Shown: piece by piece, positions 25,192-34,300 of the stretch
Position numbering within the stretch: the stretch's first letter is position 1
Layout of the letters: every line of letters begins with the position of its first letter
Assembly: GCA_965227045.1 (NCBI GenBank)
Contig: OZ245718.1
Coordinates: forward strand, 2,232,001 to 2,296,000
DNA from: UBA10649 sp965227045
Lineage (GTDB): Bacteria; Actinomycetota; Actinomycetes; S36-B12
DNA: 64,000 nt
Direction of reading: 5' to 3'
Program-made: the position numbers and the translations under genes
The notes under the pieces: generated by a model
Databases searched by the model: none
What the model saw: only the letters and a program-made list of their open reading frames with translations
Told to the model about the DNA's origin: nothing

Positions 25192-27141
25192 ATGAGCAGC
25201 CAGTCGCCCGGAAGATCGGGCGAGGGTCACCTACCCGCTGGCATCGACCCCGTTACCGGCACGCCCATCGGCGAGACGCCTCGAGACCGCACGATTCTTG
25301 AGTCCGTTCGCGCGTCGCTCTCCTTGCTCACCGCTCGCGATCGGCGGCTATTCGTCGTGGCTGCTGGCGCGTCGATGAGTTTAGGAATTCTTGATCTCAT
25401 CGGCGTCGCGCTCATCGGACTGGTGGGGGCCGTCGCAGTCTCGGGTCTCGACCCGAACGCGCTTCCGACGCAACTCGACAACGCATTGGCGACACTCGGC
25501 CTTGGTGATCTCAGTGCGTCGCAGCTTGTCGGACTCATCGCCGGCGTCGCAGTAATCATGCTCCTCTTCAAGACCCTTGTTTCCGCCCTACTAACTCGCC
25601 GCATCCTGCGCTTCTTGGCAAATCGACAGGCTGACGTGGCGGCGCGTATGGCCCGGGCGATCCTCAGCCGTCAGCTACTTGACGTTCAGCGTTGGAGCAG
25701 CTCGGAAGTTCTGTACGCGCTGACTGGGGGCGTTTCTGCCGCGATCACAAGCCTGCTCGGCGCGTCTTTGGTGATTGTGACGGAGTCGTTCCTCTTCCTG
25801 ATCATGGCGATCGGGCTCCTGATCATCGATCCCTGGCTGACCCTCGGCGCTGCCGCGTACTTCGCGATAATCGTGTACATCCTTCAGGTGTGGCTCGGTC
25901 GCGTGTCTGCCCGAAACGCCACGATCCAGGCGGACCGTGGAATGTCAACCATCACAACGGTTTCCGAGGCACTATCCACCTATCGCGAAACAACCGTCTT
26001 GAATCGGCGGGAGCACTACGTGGACCGGTTCGGTGGGCTCGCCCGAGAGTCCGCACGTGCGGGAGCAGCGAACGCTTACTACGCCGAGATACCCAAGTAT
26101 GTACTCGAGACCGCTCTCGTTCTGGGTGGCTTCAGTCTTGCGCTCGTCCAGTTCCTTACTAAGGATCTGGCCGCCGCTGCGGCGACCGTCGCACTGTTTC
26201 TCGCTGCGGGCTTTCGCATAGTCCCTGCTCTGTTACGCCTGCAAGGCGCGGGCATTGTCATTCGTTCAGCAGCTGCCGCCGCTCGCAAGACTTTTGAGCT
26301 TGCGTACTGGTTCGGACTCCAGGATGGAGCAGGCGATCTGCCAGCACACTTCTCCAAGGCGGACGCTCAAGCGATTCGCACCCGAATCGCGAACGGCCAC
26401 GCCGACTTCGAGGCGCGCATCGACGTTCGGGACGTGACGATCACCTACCCCACGGGAGAGACGCCGGCCGTGCAGCACGCCTCATTGACCCTGGAGCCGG
26501 GTCAGTCGCTTGCACTCGTGGGAAGCACCGGAGCAGGAAAGTCGACACTCGCCGATCTAATTCTCGGCGTCATCGATGCCGACTCTGGATCAATCACGAT
26601 CAGCGGCGTCACCCCCCGAGAAGCTGTCGATCGCTGGCCGGGTGCGATCTCATACGTACCCCAGGTGGTCGGCCTCACCGAGGGTTCGATCCGCGAGAAT
26701 GTCGCACTCGGATTGCCCGAGGCCGCGATCGACGATGAACTGGTTTGGGCGGCGCTCGAGAGAGCGCACCTCGCTTCGTTCCTGAGAAATGCACGTGAGG
26801 GCTTAGACACGGTCGTCGGCGAGCGCGGAGTCAGGCTTAGCGGTGGCCAACGGCAACGACTTGGTATCGCGCGAGCGTTGTATACCCGACCCCGCCTGCT
26901 GGTGCTCGATGAAGCCACGAGCGCCCTCGACGCGGAAACGGAGCAGGCGATCACCGAGACTCTCCGTGAGTTGGAGGGCGAGGTGACCACCGTCACCATC
27001 GCCCACCGGCTGGCGACCATTCGCTTCGCGGACCAGGTTGTCTTCCTGAGAGGAGGAGTGATCGAGGCGCGAGGCACGTTCGATGAAGTGCGCGCCAGCA
27101 CTCCTGACTTCGACCGTCAAGCCGAAATACTGGGGCTCTGA
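25192..27141 (+). CDS. ABC exporter, PglK/MsbA type (lipid-linked glycan flippase candidate)
   Basis: 649 residues in one half-transporter chain. An N-terminal membrane domain of six helices (about 50-370) is followed by an ATPase domain: Walker A GSTGAGKST at 444-452, signature LSGGQ at 549-553, Walker B LLVLDEATSALD, and the H-loop in IAHRLAT. The arrangement and length match PglK/WlaB and MsbA, which flip lipid-linked sugars or lipids and act as homodimers. No other flippase (Wzx) is visible here, so it is the best candidate for export of lipid-linked glycan. Substrate is not provable from sequence. Confidence 0.88.
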   Translation: MSSQSPGRSGEGHLPAGIDPVTGTPIGETPRDRTILESVRASLSLLTARDRRLFVVAAGASMSLGILDLIGVALIGLVGAVAVSGLDPNALPTQLDNALATLGLGDLSASQLVGLIAGVAVIMLLFKTLVSALLTRRILRFLANRQADVAARMARAILSRQLLDVQRWSSSEVLYALTGGVSAAITSLLGASLVIVTESFLFLIMAIGLLIIDPWLTLGAAAYFAIIVYILQVWLGRVSARNATIQADRGMSTITTVSEALSTYRETTVLNRREHYVDRFGGLARESARAGAANAYYAEIPKYVLETALVLGGFSLALVQFLTKDLAAAAATVALFLAAGFRIVPALLRLQGAGIVIRSAAAAARKTFELAYWFGLQDGAGDLPAHFSKADAQAIRTRIANGHADFEARIDVRDVTITYPTGETPAVQHASLTLEPGQSLALVGSTGAGKSTLADLILGVIDADSGSITISGVTPREAVDRWPGAISYVPQVVGLTEGSIRENVALGLPEAAIDDELVWAALERAHLASFLRNAREGLDTVVGERGVRLSGGQRQRLGIARALYTRPRLLVLDEATSALDAETEQAITETLRELEGEVTTVTIAHRLATIRFADQVVFLRGGVIEARGTFDEVRASTPDFDRQAEILGL

Positions 27142-27148
27142 AGCCCGC

Positions 27149-29242
27149 GTGACGCTGCTCGCCTTCCTCATCGTTGCTGTCCAGGCGGCGACCGGAGCGG
27201 CCTTGTGGGCGCTCGTACGCCGACGCGGACCAGTTTCCGTGTTTGAGCTTCTTGGAGTGGGCATTGCGCTTGGCACCTTCGCGTCGATGCTTACGGGCGT
27301 CATGCTGGTATCAACACCCCTCGACGGCGTCGGCTGGCTGATACCCACATTTGTCGCTGTGCCGGCGCTTGCTTGGGCGAGGGCGCGAGGGCACCTCGCA
27401 GACCTACGCATTCGAGGCAACGGCGCGGAAACTGCGGCAGTGCTGGTCGGTCTCGTTACCGGGCTGGCCCTGGTCGCCGTCAACTGGTCGCGAGTACCCC
27501 TGAGCGCACCAACGACGAAATCGTTCGCCGATCTCTACTTCTTCGAGGCGCTGTCGCGCGGCCTGGCCGAGTTCGGGCCGAGTCAGAGCATTCTGATGTC
27601 TGGCGGCTCGCTGCGCTACCACTGGTTTACCTATGCCTGGGCGGGCGATCTAGCCCAAGATGCAGGCACAGCGCCCTTCGTCGTCCTAACACGGATCCTG
27701 CCGCTGGTGACTCTCATCGGCGTGACTGCGATCGTCGCGGCATGGGCTGCACGCCTATCCCACGTGCGCTGGGTACCCACGCTGGCAGTTCTTCTTATCG
27801 TGGCCGGCGGGTACGCCGGAGCCCTCTACGGGTCGATCCTCAATTTCGACTCGCCGTCACAAGCCATGACGACAATGTGGCTCCTAGGCTTCGCGGTCGT
27901 GTTCCTGGCATACGTCCGCACGGACCTGAGCTGGCCGGCACTTCTGGCGATCGCAGCCTTCGCCGCCGCGTGCACCGGTGGAAAGATCAGCCACGCCCTA
28001 GTCGCTGCTGGTGGCGCGGGGCTCGTGGTCCTCGTTGGCCTCCTCGCCCGTTCGACCTGGTGGCGGCGAGCCCTCGTCGCTACGGTCGTCGCGGGTGCCT
28101 CCATGGCCTTCGTCTACGTCGTGGTCCTATCCGGCGTCGCAGTCGACCGCAACCTCACGGAGACCGTCGCGGTCAAGGCTTCGACGTGGCAGGGACTCGA
28201 CCCGATCGCCGGCCGGCTAGGAATCGGGCTCGGCACGGCAGCACTCGTCCTCGCAATCCTGGCCAGGCTCGGCGGCCTCGGCTGGCTCCTGGGCCGGCGG
28301 GCATCTCGGCTCAAACCCGATGTGATCTTCGCGACCGGCGGCGTCCTCGTCGGCCTGGCTGCCATGCTCGCGCTGCGAGACGGCGTCAACGAGCTGTGGT
28401 TCATTCTCGCCGCCAGCGCTCCTGCTGCGGTCCTGTCCGCGGACGGCATCGGCTCCGCGCTCAAGCGGGTGCGGCGCAGCGAATCGAACGGCCCGCTTAA
28501 CCGGCCGCTGCTGTGGTCGGTGGTCATCGCCATCCCTGCATCCGTTGCATGCCTGGCCCTGAGCCGGAACTGGTCCACCAACCAGGCGCTACTCAACTGG
28601 CTGTCGCCCCTTTCCGTTTGGCTGCTGGTCCCGCTCGGCGCGTTGATCGTCGTGGCGGTGTTCAGCCGTACTCGACGGAGCATGGTGAACGTGATCGCTC
28701 TCTCGATTGCTGGCCTGGCCGTTGCATCCATCGCCACTCGCCCTGCGGCAGTCTGGACTGCATCTCGCGCCATTACGACCGAAGCCGGAACCGTTCAACC
28801 GGTAGGCGGTGGACTGTCCGAAACTGCTCTGCCGTCCCCCATCTTGAGCTCCCTGGACGCGACCACGGAGGTGCGCTACGCATGGAGACGCGAGGCGGCC
28901 GAGTGGATCGCGGCCGCAACTCCGGAGGATGCGATCGTCGCCACGGGTGATCCCATCTCGGCATTGGTACCCGCACTGACCGGCCGCCAGATGTATCTCG
29001 CCGGCCAGCTGTACCAAGCCGGGCTGGGGCGGGCGGGCGAACTCGATGACGTGGGCTCCCGCGCCGTGAATTCGCGCCAGTTCGCTGCTACGCCAACCCC
29101 TCAGGCGGCTCGACCGCTATGCGATGCAGGAGTCGACTACGTATGGCTGGACGGGCAGCTGCCGGGCATCTCGCCTGATGCGGTGGCATTCAGCAACGAG
29201 GGCGTGACGATCCTCAACCTTGCGGCGCTGGGCTGCGCGTAG
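27149..29242 (+). CDS. large multispanning membrane protein, GT-C-like
   Basis: 697 residues with about fourteen helices. A loop after the fourth helix contains FADLYFFEALSRGLAEFGP and SLRYHWFTYAW, resembling the Asp-containing loop and the Y-H-W-F motif of some bacterial GT-C-like proteins (DUF2298-like), and a soluble C-terminal tail of about 130 residues follows. GTG at 27149 lies just after the ABC gene stop and is chosen over an upstream start that would overlap it. Co-transcribed with the exporter; converges on an acyltransferase gene with 29 nt of overlap. Confidence 0.65.
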   Translation: MTLLAFLIVAVQAATGAALWALVRRRGPVSVFELLGVGIALGTFASMLTGVMLVSTPLDGVGWLIPTFVAVPALAWARARGHLADLRIRGNGAETAAVLVGLVTGLALVAVNWSRVPLSAPTTKSFADLYFFEALSRGLAEFGPSQSILMSGGSLRYHWFTYAWAGDLAQDAGTAPFVVLTRILPLVTLIGVTAIVAAWAARLSHVRWVPTLAVLLIVAGGYAGALYGSILNFDSPSQAMTTMWLLGFAVVFLAYVRTDLSWPALLAIAAFAAACTGGKISHALVAAGGAGLVVLVGLLARSTWWRRALVATVVAGASMAFVYVVVLSGVAVDRNLTETVAVKASTWQGLDPIAGRLGIGLGTAALVLAILARLGGLGWLLGRRASRLKPDVIFATGGVLVGLAAMLALRDGVNELWFILAASAPAAVLSADGIGSALKRVRRSESNGPLNRPLLWSVVIAIPASVACLALSRNWSTNQALLNWLSPLSVWLLVPLGALIVVAVFSRTRRSMVNVIALSIAGLAVASIATRPAAVWTASRAITTEAGTVQPVGGGLSETALPSPILSSLDATTEVRYAWRREAAEWIAAATPEDAIVATGDPISALVPALTGRQMYLAGQLYQAGLGRAGELDDVGSRAVNSRQFAATPTPQAARPLCDAGVDYVWLDGQLPGISPDAVAFSNEGVTILNLAALGCA

Positions 29243-30359
29243 GCCCGGGGACCCGGCGGTGGGCGAACGCCAGCACACGCTTCTCCAATAGGTGCCACGA
29301 CGCGTACCCCACAGCCCAGGACACTGCGGCCGCACTAACCCAGATCGTCACGAGCAGAACCGTGTTGTAGATCGCAGAAGTCGAGTTGTCGTTAGGCAGC
29401 TCAAGCTGCCTGTATAGCGCCTCGATCCAGCGCAATACCCAGAAGTGGAAGAAGTACATGAAGTAGGAGTACCGACCCACGCTTCGAAGGACGGGGCCAA
29501 GCACGGGCAGGGCATTGCCCATCAACGCGATGCCGACGAGCACTGCCACATATCCGAGCACGAAGTAACCCGGTACCTCCTGGGTGTACATGGCAAATAG
29601 ACCAAGTACCAAGGCGAGCAGCATCGCTGCGGCTGTCCACGACCTTGGCCGGACTAGATCTGTGAGACCGCTCGCACGCCACGCGCGCCACGTGACCAAC
29701 CCAGCCGCACCAAGGAGGAAGAACGGCCATGAGTTGAACAGCGACAACCTCAGCCATGCCTCAAGCGCGCTGGCAAGGGTCGAGCCGGCCTCGACCCTGC
29801 TCAGCAGGAAGTCCGCTGTCCATCCACTCAGGTAGCCAACAATCACCGTCCCAGCAAGGAAGGCCGCACTCCTCCTGCGGAACAAAGAGAACAGAAGATA
29901 GTGACCCATCTCCTGTTGGATGGTCAGTCCGCCCAAGGGAACCGCGGCAAGCGCCGGCGACAGCCAACCAAGGAACAACAGGCCTAGCAGCATCGCCAAC
30001 CACAGGGGCAACCCCGAGTCAGGTACTGAATAGAACAGGTAGGAGGCAACGAGGAATATCGCCCACAGCGGCCAGATTCGTGCCCAGCGCCGGGACCAGT
30101 AGACCGCTTGCGAGAACGGGCGGCCCCCTGTGTAGAGGGAGAAGATCAGCCACCCGGACAGAACAAAGAATGCCTCAACCCCAAATTGCCCGAAGTCGAA
30201 CACTTTGAAAATTGCGGAAGGAACTGCGTAGGAACCGGTTGCCGCGACGGTTGCGGATAACGAGTGAGTGGCGATGACGGCGAGGATCGCCATTCCTCGC
30301 ACTGCGTCAAGGGCGAGAACGCGAGTCGAACCCGTTGTCGACACGGCGACGCCCGGCAT
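29214..30359 (-). CDS. acyltransferase 3 family protein without SGNH domain
   Basis: 381 residues with about ten helices. LALDAVRGMAILAVIATHS and FGVEAFFVLSGWLIF mark the acyltransferase 3 family; RRWARIWPLW is the conserved basic segment. Unlike the two other acyltransferases in this window it ends after the membrane domain. Likely O-acetylation of surface sugars using cytoplasmic acetyl-CoA. The ATG at 30359 follows GAGGGAGGG. Alone on its strand, divergent from the dioxygenase gene. Confidence 0.87.
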   Translation of the reverse strand: MPGVAVSTTGSTRVLALDAVRGMAILAVIATHSLSATVAATGSYAVPSAIFKVFDFGQFGVEAFFVLSGWLIFSLYTGGRPFSQAVYWSRRWARIWPLWAIFLVASYLFYSVPDSGLPLWLAMLLGLLFLGWLSPALAAVPLGGLTIQQEMGHYLLFSLFRRRSAAFLAGTVIVGYLSGWTADFLLSRVEAGSTLASALEAWLRLSLFNSWPFFLLGAAGLVTWRAWRASGLTDLVRPRSWTAAAMLLALVLGLFAMYTQEVPGYFVLGYVAVLVGIALMGNALPVLGPVLRSVGRYSYFMYFFHFWVLRWIEALYRQLELPNDNSTSAIYNTVLLVTIWVSAAAVSWAVGYASWHLLEKRVLAFAHRRVPGPTRSPAPQG

Positions 30360-30409
30360 TGACCCTCCCTCGCCCCTGTCTCATCCTGCATCCTCGCTAC
30401 TCCCATCGA

Positions 30410-30415
30410 TACCCT
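30410..30415 (+). promoter_or_regulatory. -10 box TACCCT for the dioxygenase gene
   Basis: TACCCT predicts transcription from about 30423 and a 33-nt leader with GGGAGG at 30443-30448 before the ATG at 30456. Confidence 0.4.
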
Positions 30416-30455
30416 AGTTCGCAGTACACGGCGAAGAAGTCTGGGAGGAACAACC

Positions 30456-31502
30456 ATGGCGACGCTCAGCCAGTTGGTCGACCGAGTATCCGGAGGTCGG
30501 ATCACCAAGCGGGATTTCGAGGCGCGCATCGATAGGTACGTAGCCGACGGTCAACGCGCTGATGGTGATGGAGAGTCCCTCGTGGACGCCTTCCTCAAGT
30601 CGGGTGGCGAGTGGCTTACCGAGGCATCGGCGAGGATCGCCCAGACCCAGCCGATGTACGACTTCGAGCGGGCCACTGACGTACTCGGCCTGTGGCGCGA
30701 GCCTGGATCATTCGACCGGTCACTGGCCCAGCTGACCAGGGACGGATACGCGATCCTCGACGTCCGCGTGCCCGACGCCACGGTTGCTGAGCTGTCCGGA
30801 TACTTCGCGGGTGCACCCTGCACCCTCACGTCCGACTCGGGCAGTTCCCTGTCGGAGGGCGAGACGGTCCGCGTCGACTTCGACTCGCCCCTTGCCGAGA
30901 AGTACGCGGTCACGACCGATGCGGTACTGCAGAACGCCACCGTCCGTGCGCTGCTTCTCGATCGAGGCCTGCTGCAGATCGCGCAGGCGTACTGCGGCTC
31001 GGCGCCGATCGTCGACATCGTCACCGCGTGGTACTCGTTCCCGTCCGCGCAGGCCAGTCACGAGGCCGCGCAGCTGTATCACTTCGACCTGGATCGAGTT
31101 CGGTGGCTGAAAGCTTTCCTCCTCCTTACTGACCAGGACGAGAAAACGGGCGCACACATGTACGTGCCCGGGAGCCAGGCCGACCATGGCATCAGCAAGG
31201 AACTGCTGGCCCGCGGCTATGCGCGCCTGGAAGACGCGGACGTAGACGAATATCACCCCCGCTCGACCTGGAAGACCATGGACGGTGTCTCAGGAGTTGT
31301 GCTCCTGGAAGACACTCGCGGACTTCACAAGGGCATGCGTCTGGTCCGCGATCACCGACTCATGCTCCAGTTCGAGTACGCACAGTCTTTGTTCGGACAT
31401 CCGGCCGGAATCGAGTCGGCCGAACTCGGGCCAATCGATGATGCCCACTGGGACGAGATGCAAGCGACGTACCCCCGGCTGTTCGACGCACTACGTCGCT
31501 AG
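30456..31502 (+). CDS. PhyH-like 2-oxoglutarate/Fe(II) dioxygenase
   Basis: 348 residues. The iron site is visible as H209-x-D211 (YHFDLD) and H291 (GLHKGM), with R301 placed to bind 2-oxoglutarate, the layout of phytanoyl-CoA dioxygenase-like enzymes. The first 80 residues are not part of that fold. Such enzymes hydroxylate or otherwise oxidise small molecules, and some act in sugar or lipid tailoring. Strong ribosome binding site GGGAGG at 8 nt. The only neighbour is a converging GT2 gene (12-nt overlap). The substrate is unknown; a sugar or lipid carrier of this locus is a guess from context. Confidence 0.72.
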   Translation: MATLSQLVDRVSGGRITKRDFEARIDRYVADGQRADGDGESLVDAFLKSGGEWLTEASARIAQTQPMYDFERATDVLGLWREPGSFDRSLAQLTRDGYAILDVRVPDATVAELSGYFAGAPCTLTSDSGSSLSEGETVRVDFDSPLAEKYAVTTDAVLQNATVRALLLDRGLLQIAQAYCGSAPIVDIVTAWYSFPSAQASHEAAQLYHFDLDRVRWLKAFLLLTDQDEKTGAHMYVPGSQADHGISKELLARGYARLEDADVDEYHPRSTWKTMDGVSGVVLLEDTRGLHKGMRLVRDHRLMLQFEYAQSLFGHPAGIESAELGPIDDAHWDEMQATYPRLFDALRR

Positions 31503-32276
31503 TTGACGCGCCTTGAGCGCTCGGCGCGTCACTTCTCGAGCGGCCATCCGCGTCGCAAGGCGCACGGGCCGCTCCCAGGTCCACGACATCGATCGTCCGA
31601 TGCGGGACAGGTAGCGCCTCTTCACCAGTTCGGACTCGTCGAGGGATGCGGTGCGATCGGAGACGGTCAGCGAGTCAGGGTGCCAGCGAAAGCTCGACAC
31701 GACACGTCCCACGTCGACGAAGTTTCCCTCGCGTCGAAGCTTGAGCAGCAGGTCCAGGTCAAACGCGAATCGCAGTGACTCGTCCACTCCTCCGACGCTG
31801 ACCCACGCCTGACGACGCATGAGCATGCCGGGCTGCGGGATCAGATCCGGACCCCACGAGAGGATCCGCGTGGCCCATCTCCCAGCACTGCTGGTCCACA
31901 GTGCCCGTCCTTCGTCGTCGATATAGGCACACGAGCCATACGCGACCACCGAGCGGGGATCGGCGTGGAGCGCGGCGACGGTGACATCGAGTGACCCCGG
32001 CGCGAGCAGGTCGTCATCACCGATCCAATTGACGAACTGATGACTGGGATCGGCCGCACTGACACCGAGATTGATCGCCGCCGGCAGGCTGCCGGGGTCG
32101 TCAAGGACGCGCGCGCCGTGCCGCTCGGCAATATCCCGAGCATTACTGCGGTCGGCCGGCGTGACGACGATGACGTCCGAAGTCACGGATTGGTCACGGA
32201 TTGAGGTAAGGGTCTGCTCCAGAAAATCCAGCCTGCTCCCCAGTGTGGGAACGACAATGAGGACCTCGACTGGCAC
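31491..32276 (-). CDS. family 2 glycosyltransferase
   Basis: 261 residues beginning VEVLIVVPTLGS, with WIGDDDLLAPGS carrying the metal-site acids near residue 98 and PGMLMRRQAW near the acceptor loop. No membrane helix. Upstream in-frame ATGs at 32300 and 32321 exist, but a TACGGT box ends 6 nt before the GTG at 32276, and GT2 folds start right at this point, so I prefer the GTG. Donor unknown. Confidence 0.83.
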   Translation of the reverse strand: MPVEVLIVVPTLGSRLDFLEQTLTSIRDQSVTSDVIVVTPADRSNARDIAERHGARVLDDPGSLPAAINLGVSAADPSHQFVNWIGDDDLLAPGSLDVTVAALHADPRSVVAYGSCAYIDDEGRALWTSSAGRWATRILSWGPDLIPQPGMLMRRQAWVSVGGVDESLRFAFDLDLLLKLRREGNFVDVGRVVSSFRWHPDSLTVSDRTASLDESELVKRRYLSRIGRSMSWTWERPVRLATRMAAREVTRRALKARQLAT

Positions 32277-32282
32277 GTTCCC

Positions 32283-32288
32283 ACCGTA
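32283..32288 (-). promoter_or_regulatory. -10 box TACGGT, leaderless, for the 32276 GT2
   Basis: TACGGT on the minus strand ends 6 nt before the GTG at 32276, the same spacing as at 7462, 25088, 51624 and 63030. Confidence 0.45.
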
Positions 32289-32308
32289 ATGGGCGGTCAT
32301 GCACGAGG

Positions 32309-32314
32309 TACTCT
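32309..32314 (+). promoter_or_regulatory. -10 box TACTCT for the 32357 gene
   Basis: TACTCT predicts transcription from about 32321. GGAG at 32348-32351 then precedes the GTG at 32357 by 5 nt. Confidence 0.35.
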
Positions 32315-32356
32315 TGACCACTCCACGCGATGTGGCGACTGCCGGACGGAGATCAC

Positions 32357-34300
32357 GTGCTCGACCTGCTCTTCGCGGTGATCTTCATCGGCGCCCCCGT
32401 CGCCTCGATCGTCATCCTGCGCTCCGCGGCGCTGACCGCGGTGCTCGTGGCAGCGTTCATCGGCGTCTCCGGCGTTCTCATGCAGGCGACCGCGCTGACC
32501 TTCACGGCCTTCACGTATCGGCAGCTGCAGGTCTGGCTGGCCGTGACCCTCCTTGTCCTCCTCGCCGCATCGTTCCTGCTGCGCCGAGCCAAGGGACCGC
32601 ACCTTGACCGGCTCACCACGGCGCTCGTCGTGGGTACGTCAGTAGCCGTCGGGCTTGCCTTCGTCGCCTCGCGGGCACTCGCGCCGGGCAGTCCCGGCGC
32701 GCTGAGCGGAGTCGGCTACCTCATCCAGCGCACCGACGCAGAAGACAACGCCAAGTGGCTCAATGCAGCGGCGCAGCTCGCATCGGGATCTCCAGTGGAT
32801 CCGCGCGCGTCGGTGGGCGGCCCGCTGGTGCTGGTACTCGTCGTCGCGGCGACCCTGGTCTCGCTTGCCTCGCTCATCTTGTACGGCGGCGTGAATCAGG
32901 TAGCTGTGTCCGCAGACACCCTCATTCTCAGCGAAATCATGCTGGTTATCCTCGCGCCGTTCGCCCTTGCACCTCTGGTTCAGATGAAGCGCAAGTGGGA
33001 CGAGGGAGCTGATCGGGCACGATTGCCATGGGCATTTGCCCTGCTCGGAATGGTCATCCTCGCTTCCGGCGTCGCCGTCCTCATGAACTTCGGGCACCTC
33101 ACGCTGCAGTTCACGATTCTCGTTCTCGCGCTGTGGGTCTGCACCTTCATCTCCGGCTACCGCACGGCACACGCGCGCGTGCTGACGACGGTTGCCGTCA
33201 TCTGCTGCGCCGAGGTCTGGTTCCCGCTCAACGTGTTCGCGCTTGGCCTGCTGCTCGGGCTCATCGGGTACGGCGCCTACGGCCTGTACCGACGCACCAA
33301 CGTCCGATTCCACGGCGCGGTTCTCGGCGGCAGCCTGATTCTGTTCGTGTTGATGTTCGACTTCCTGCGCAGCAGCATCATGTACGCCCTCGGACTCGAC
33401 GGCTCGCAGGGTGCCTCCGTTCCGGTCGCGGCAGGCTCCGGCGCGGTGCATGGCGTGAGCACGGTGTCGGTGCCGACCCTGCCGCTGTTCTCCAGCCCGG
33501 GTGGCACCGAGGAAGTCACCACGATCATCGGCGCCATCACAGTTCTGGCCGTGATCGGCGCGGCCGTCGTGCTGGGTCGCGGTCGACGGGACTGGCGCGC
33601 CGCGCTTCCGTTCGCGCCGATCATCGGACTCGTCACCTACGCAATCCTGATCACGCTTGCGGACTTCTGGACCGTTGGCAGCGGCCCCAACTACGCGTCA
33701 AAGAAGCTCGCGTTCGCCGTGATCCTGCCAATTCTTGCTGCGACCGTGCCGATCGCGCTGCTGCTCTTGGATCGCACGCAGCGGGGCATGACGCTGATGC
33801 GCTGGCTCGGCGTCGGAGGGGTGGTCGCACTACTGATGCTCGACACCCTGCTCCCTCGCGCAATGGTGCAGCTCAAGCCCGGTCTGTGGCCGACTGCGAC
33901 TGGCGATCCGGCCCCGTACTGGTGGCCGGCAGAGGTCAAGGCAACCGGTGACCAACCGCTCAGTTCGAATCCCATCGGCTGCGTGTACCTACCGCAGGGC
34001 GCGGAGCGGCCAAGCGTGCTGCAGGACGGCCCTCGAGCGTATTCATGCACGCGCATCCTCACGGGCCTTTCCGGTCAGGATGTGGCCGCCGCAGGGCTGG
34101 TGCAGTGGGAGCTCGACGAGTGGCTGCAGAATGAGTCGAACTGGGACCACTTCCACCCGTACCTCTCGCAGATGTCCGACGATGTGCGGTCGAGGCCCAT
34201 GATCATCCTCGACAACGACAGCAAGGTGATCGGCATCGAACCCCTGCAGACCCTGCTCGAGCGCTATCCCCCGAAGCCTGAGACCGAACTCGCACAATGA
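32357..34300 (+). CDS. large multispanning membrane protein, GT-C-like
   Basis: 647 residues with about a dozen helices; a loop contains QRTDAEDNAKWLNAAAQL, an acidic stretch in the place where GT-C enzymes bind their lipid donor, and there is a soluble C-terminal tail of about 140 residues. The GTG at 32357 has GGAG 5 nt upstream; an ATG at 32330 lacks a site. It is followed with 4-nt overlaps (ATGA) by the TIGR04325-like and DUF6492-like genes, which makes a three-gene operon. No family name can be given with certainty. Confidence 0.65.
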   Translation: MLDLLFAVIFIGAPVASIVILRSAALTAVLVAAFIGVSGVLMQATALTFTAFTYRQLQVWLAVTLLVLLAASFLLRRAKGPHLDRLTTALVVGTSVAVGLAFVASRALAPGSPGALSGVGYLIQRTDAEDNAKWLNAAAQLASGSPVDPRASVGGPLVLVLVVAATLVSLASLILYGGVNQVAVSADTLILSEIMLVILAPFALAPLVQMKRKWDEGADRARLPWAFALLGMVILASGVAVLMNFGHLTLQFTILVLALWVCTFISGYRTAHARVLTTVAVICCAEVWFPLNVFALGLLLGLIGYGAYGLYRRTNVRFHGAVLGGSLILFVLMFDFLRSSIMYALGLDGSQGASVPVAAGSGAVHGVSTVSVPTLPLFSSPGGTEEVTTIIGAITVLAVIGAAVVLGRGRRDWRAALPFAPIIGLVTYAILITLADFWTVGSGPNYASKKLAFAVILPILAATVPIALLLLDRTQRGMTLMRWLGVGGVVALLMLDTLLPRAMVQLKPGLWPTATGDPAPYWWPAEVKATGDQPLSSNPIGCVYLPQGAERPSVLQDGPRAYSCTRILTGLSGQDVAAAGLVQWELDEWLQNESNWDHFHPYLSQMSDDVRSRPMIILDNDSKVIGIEPLQTLLERYPPKPETELAQ

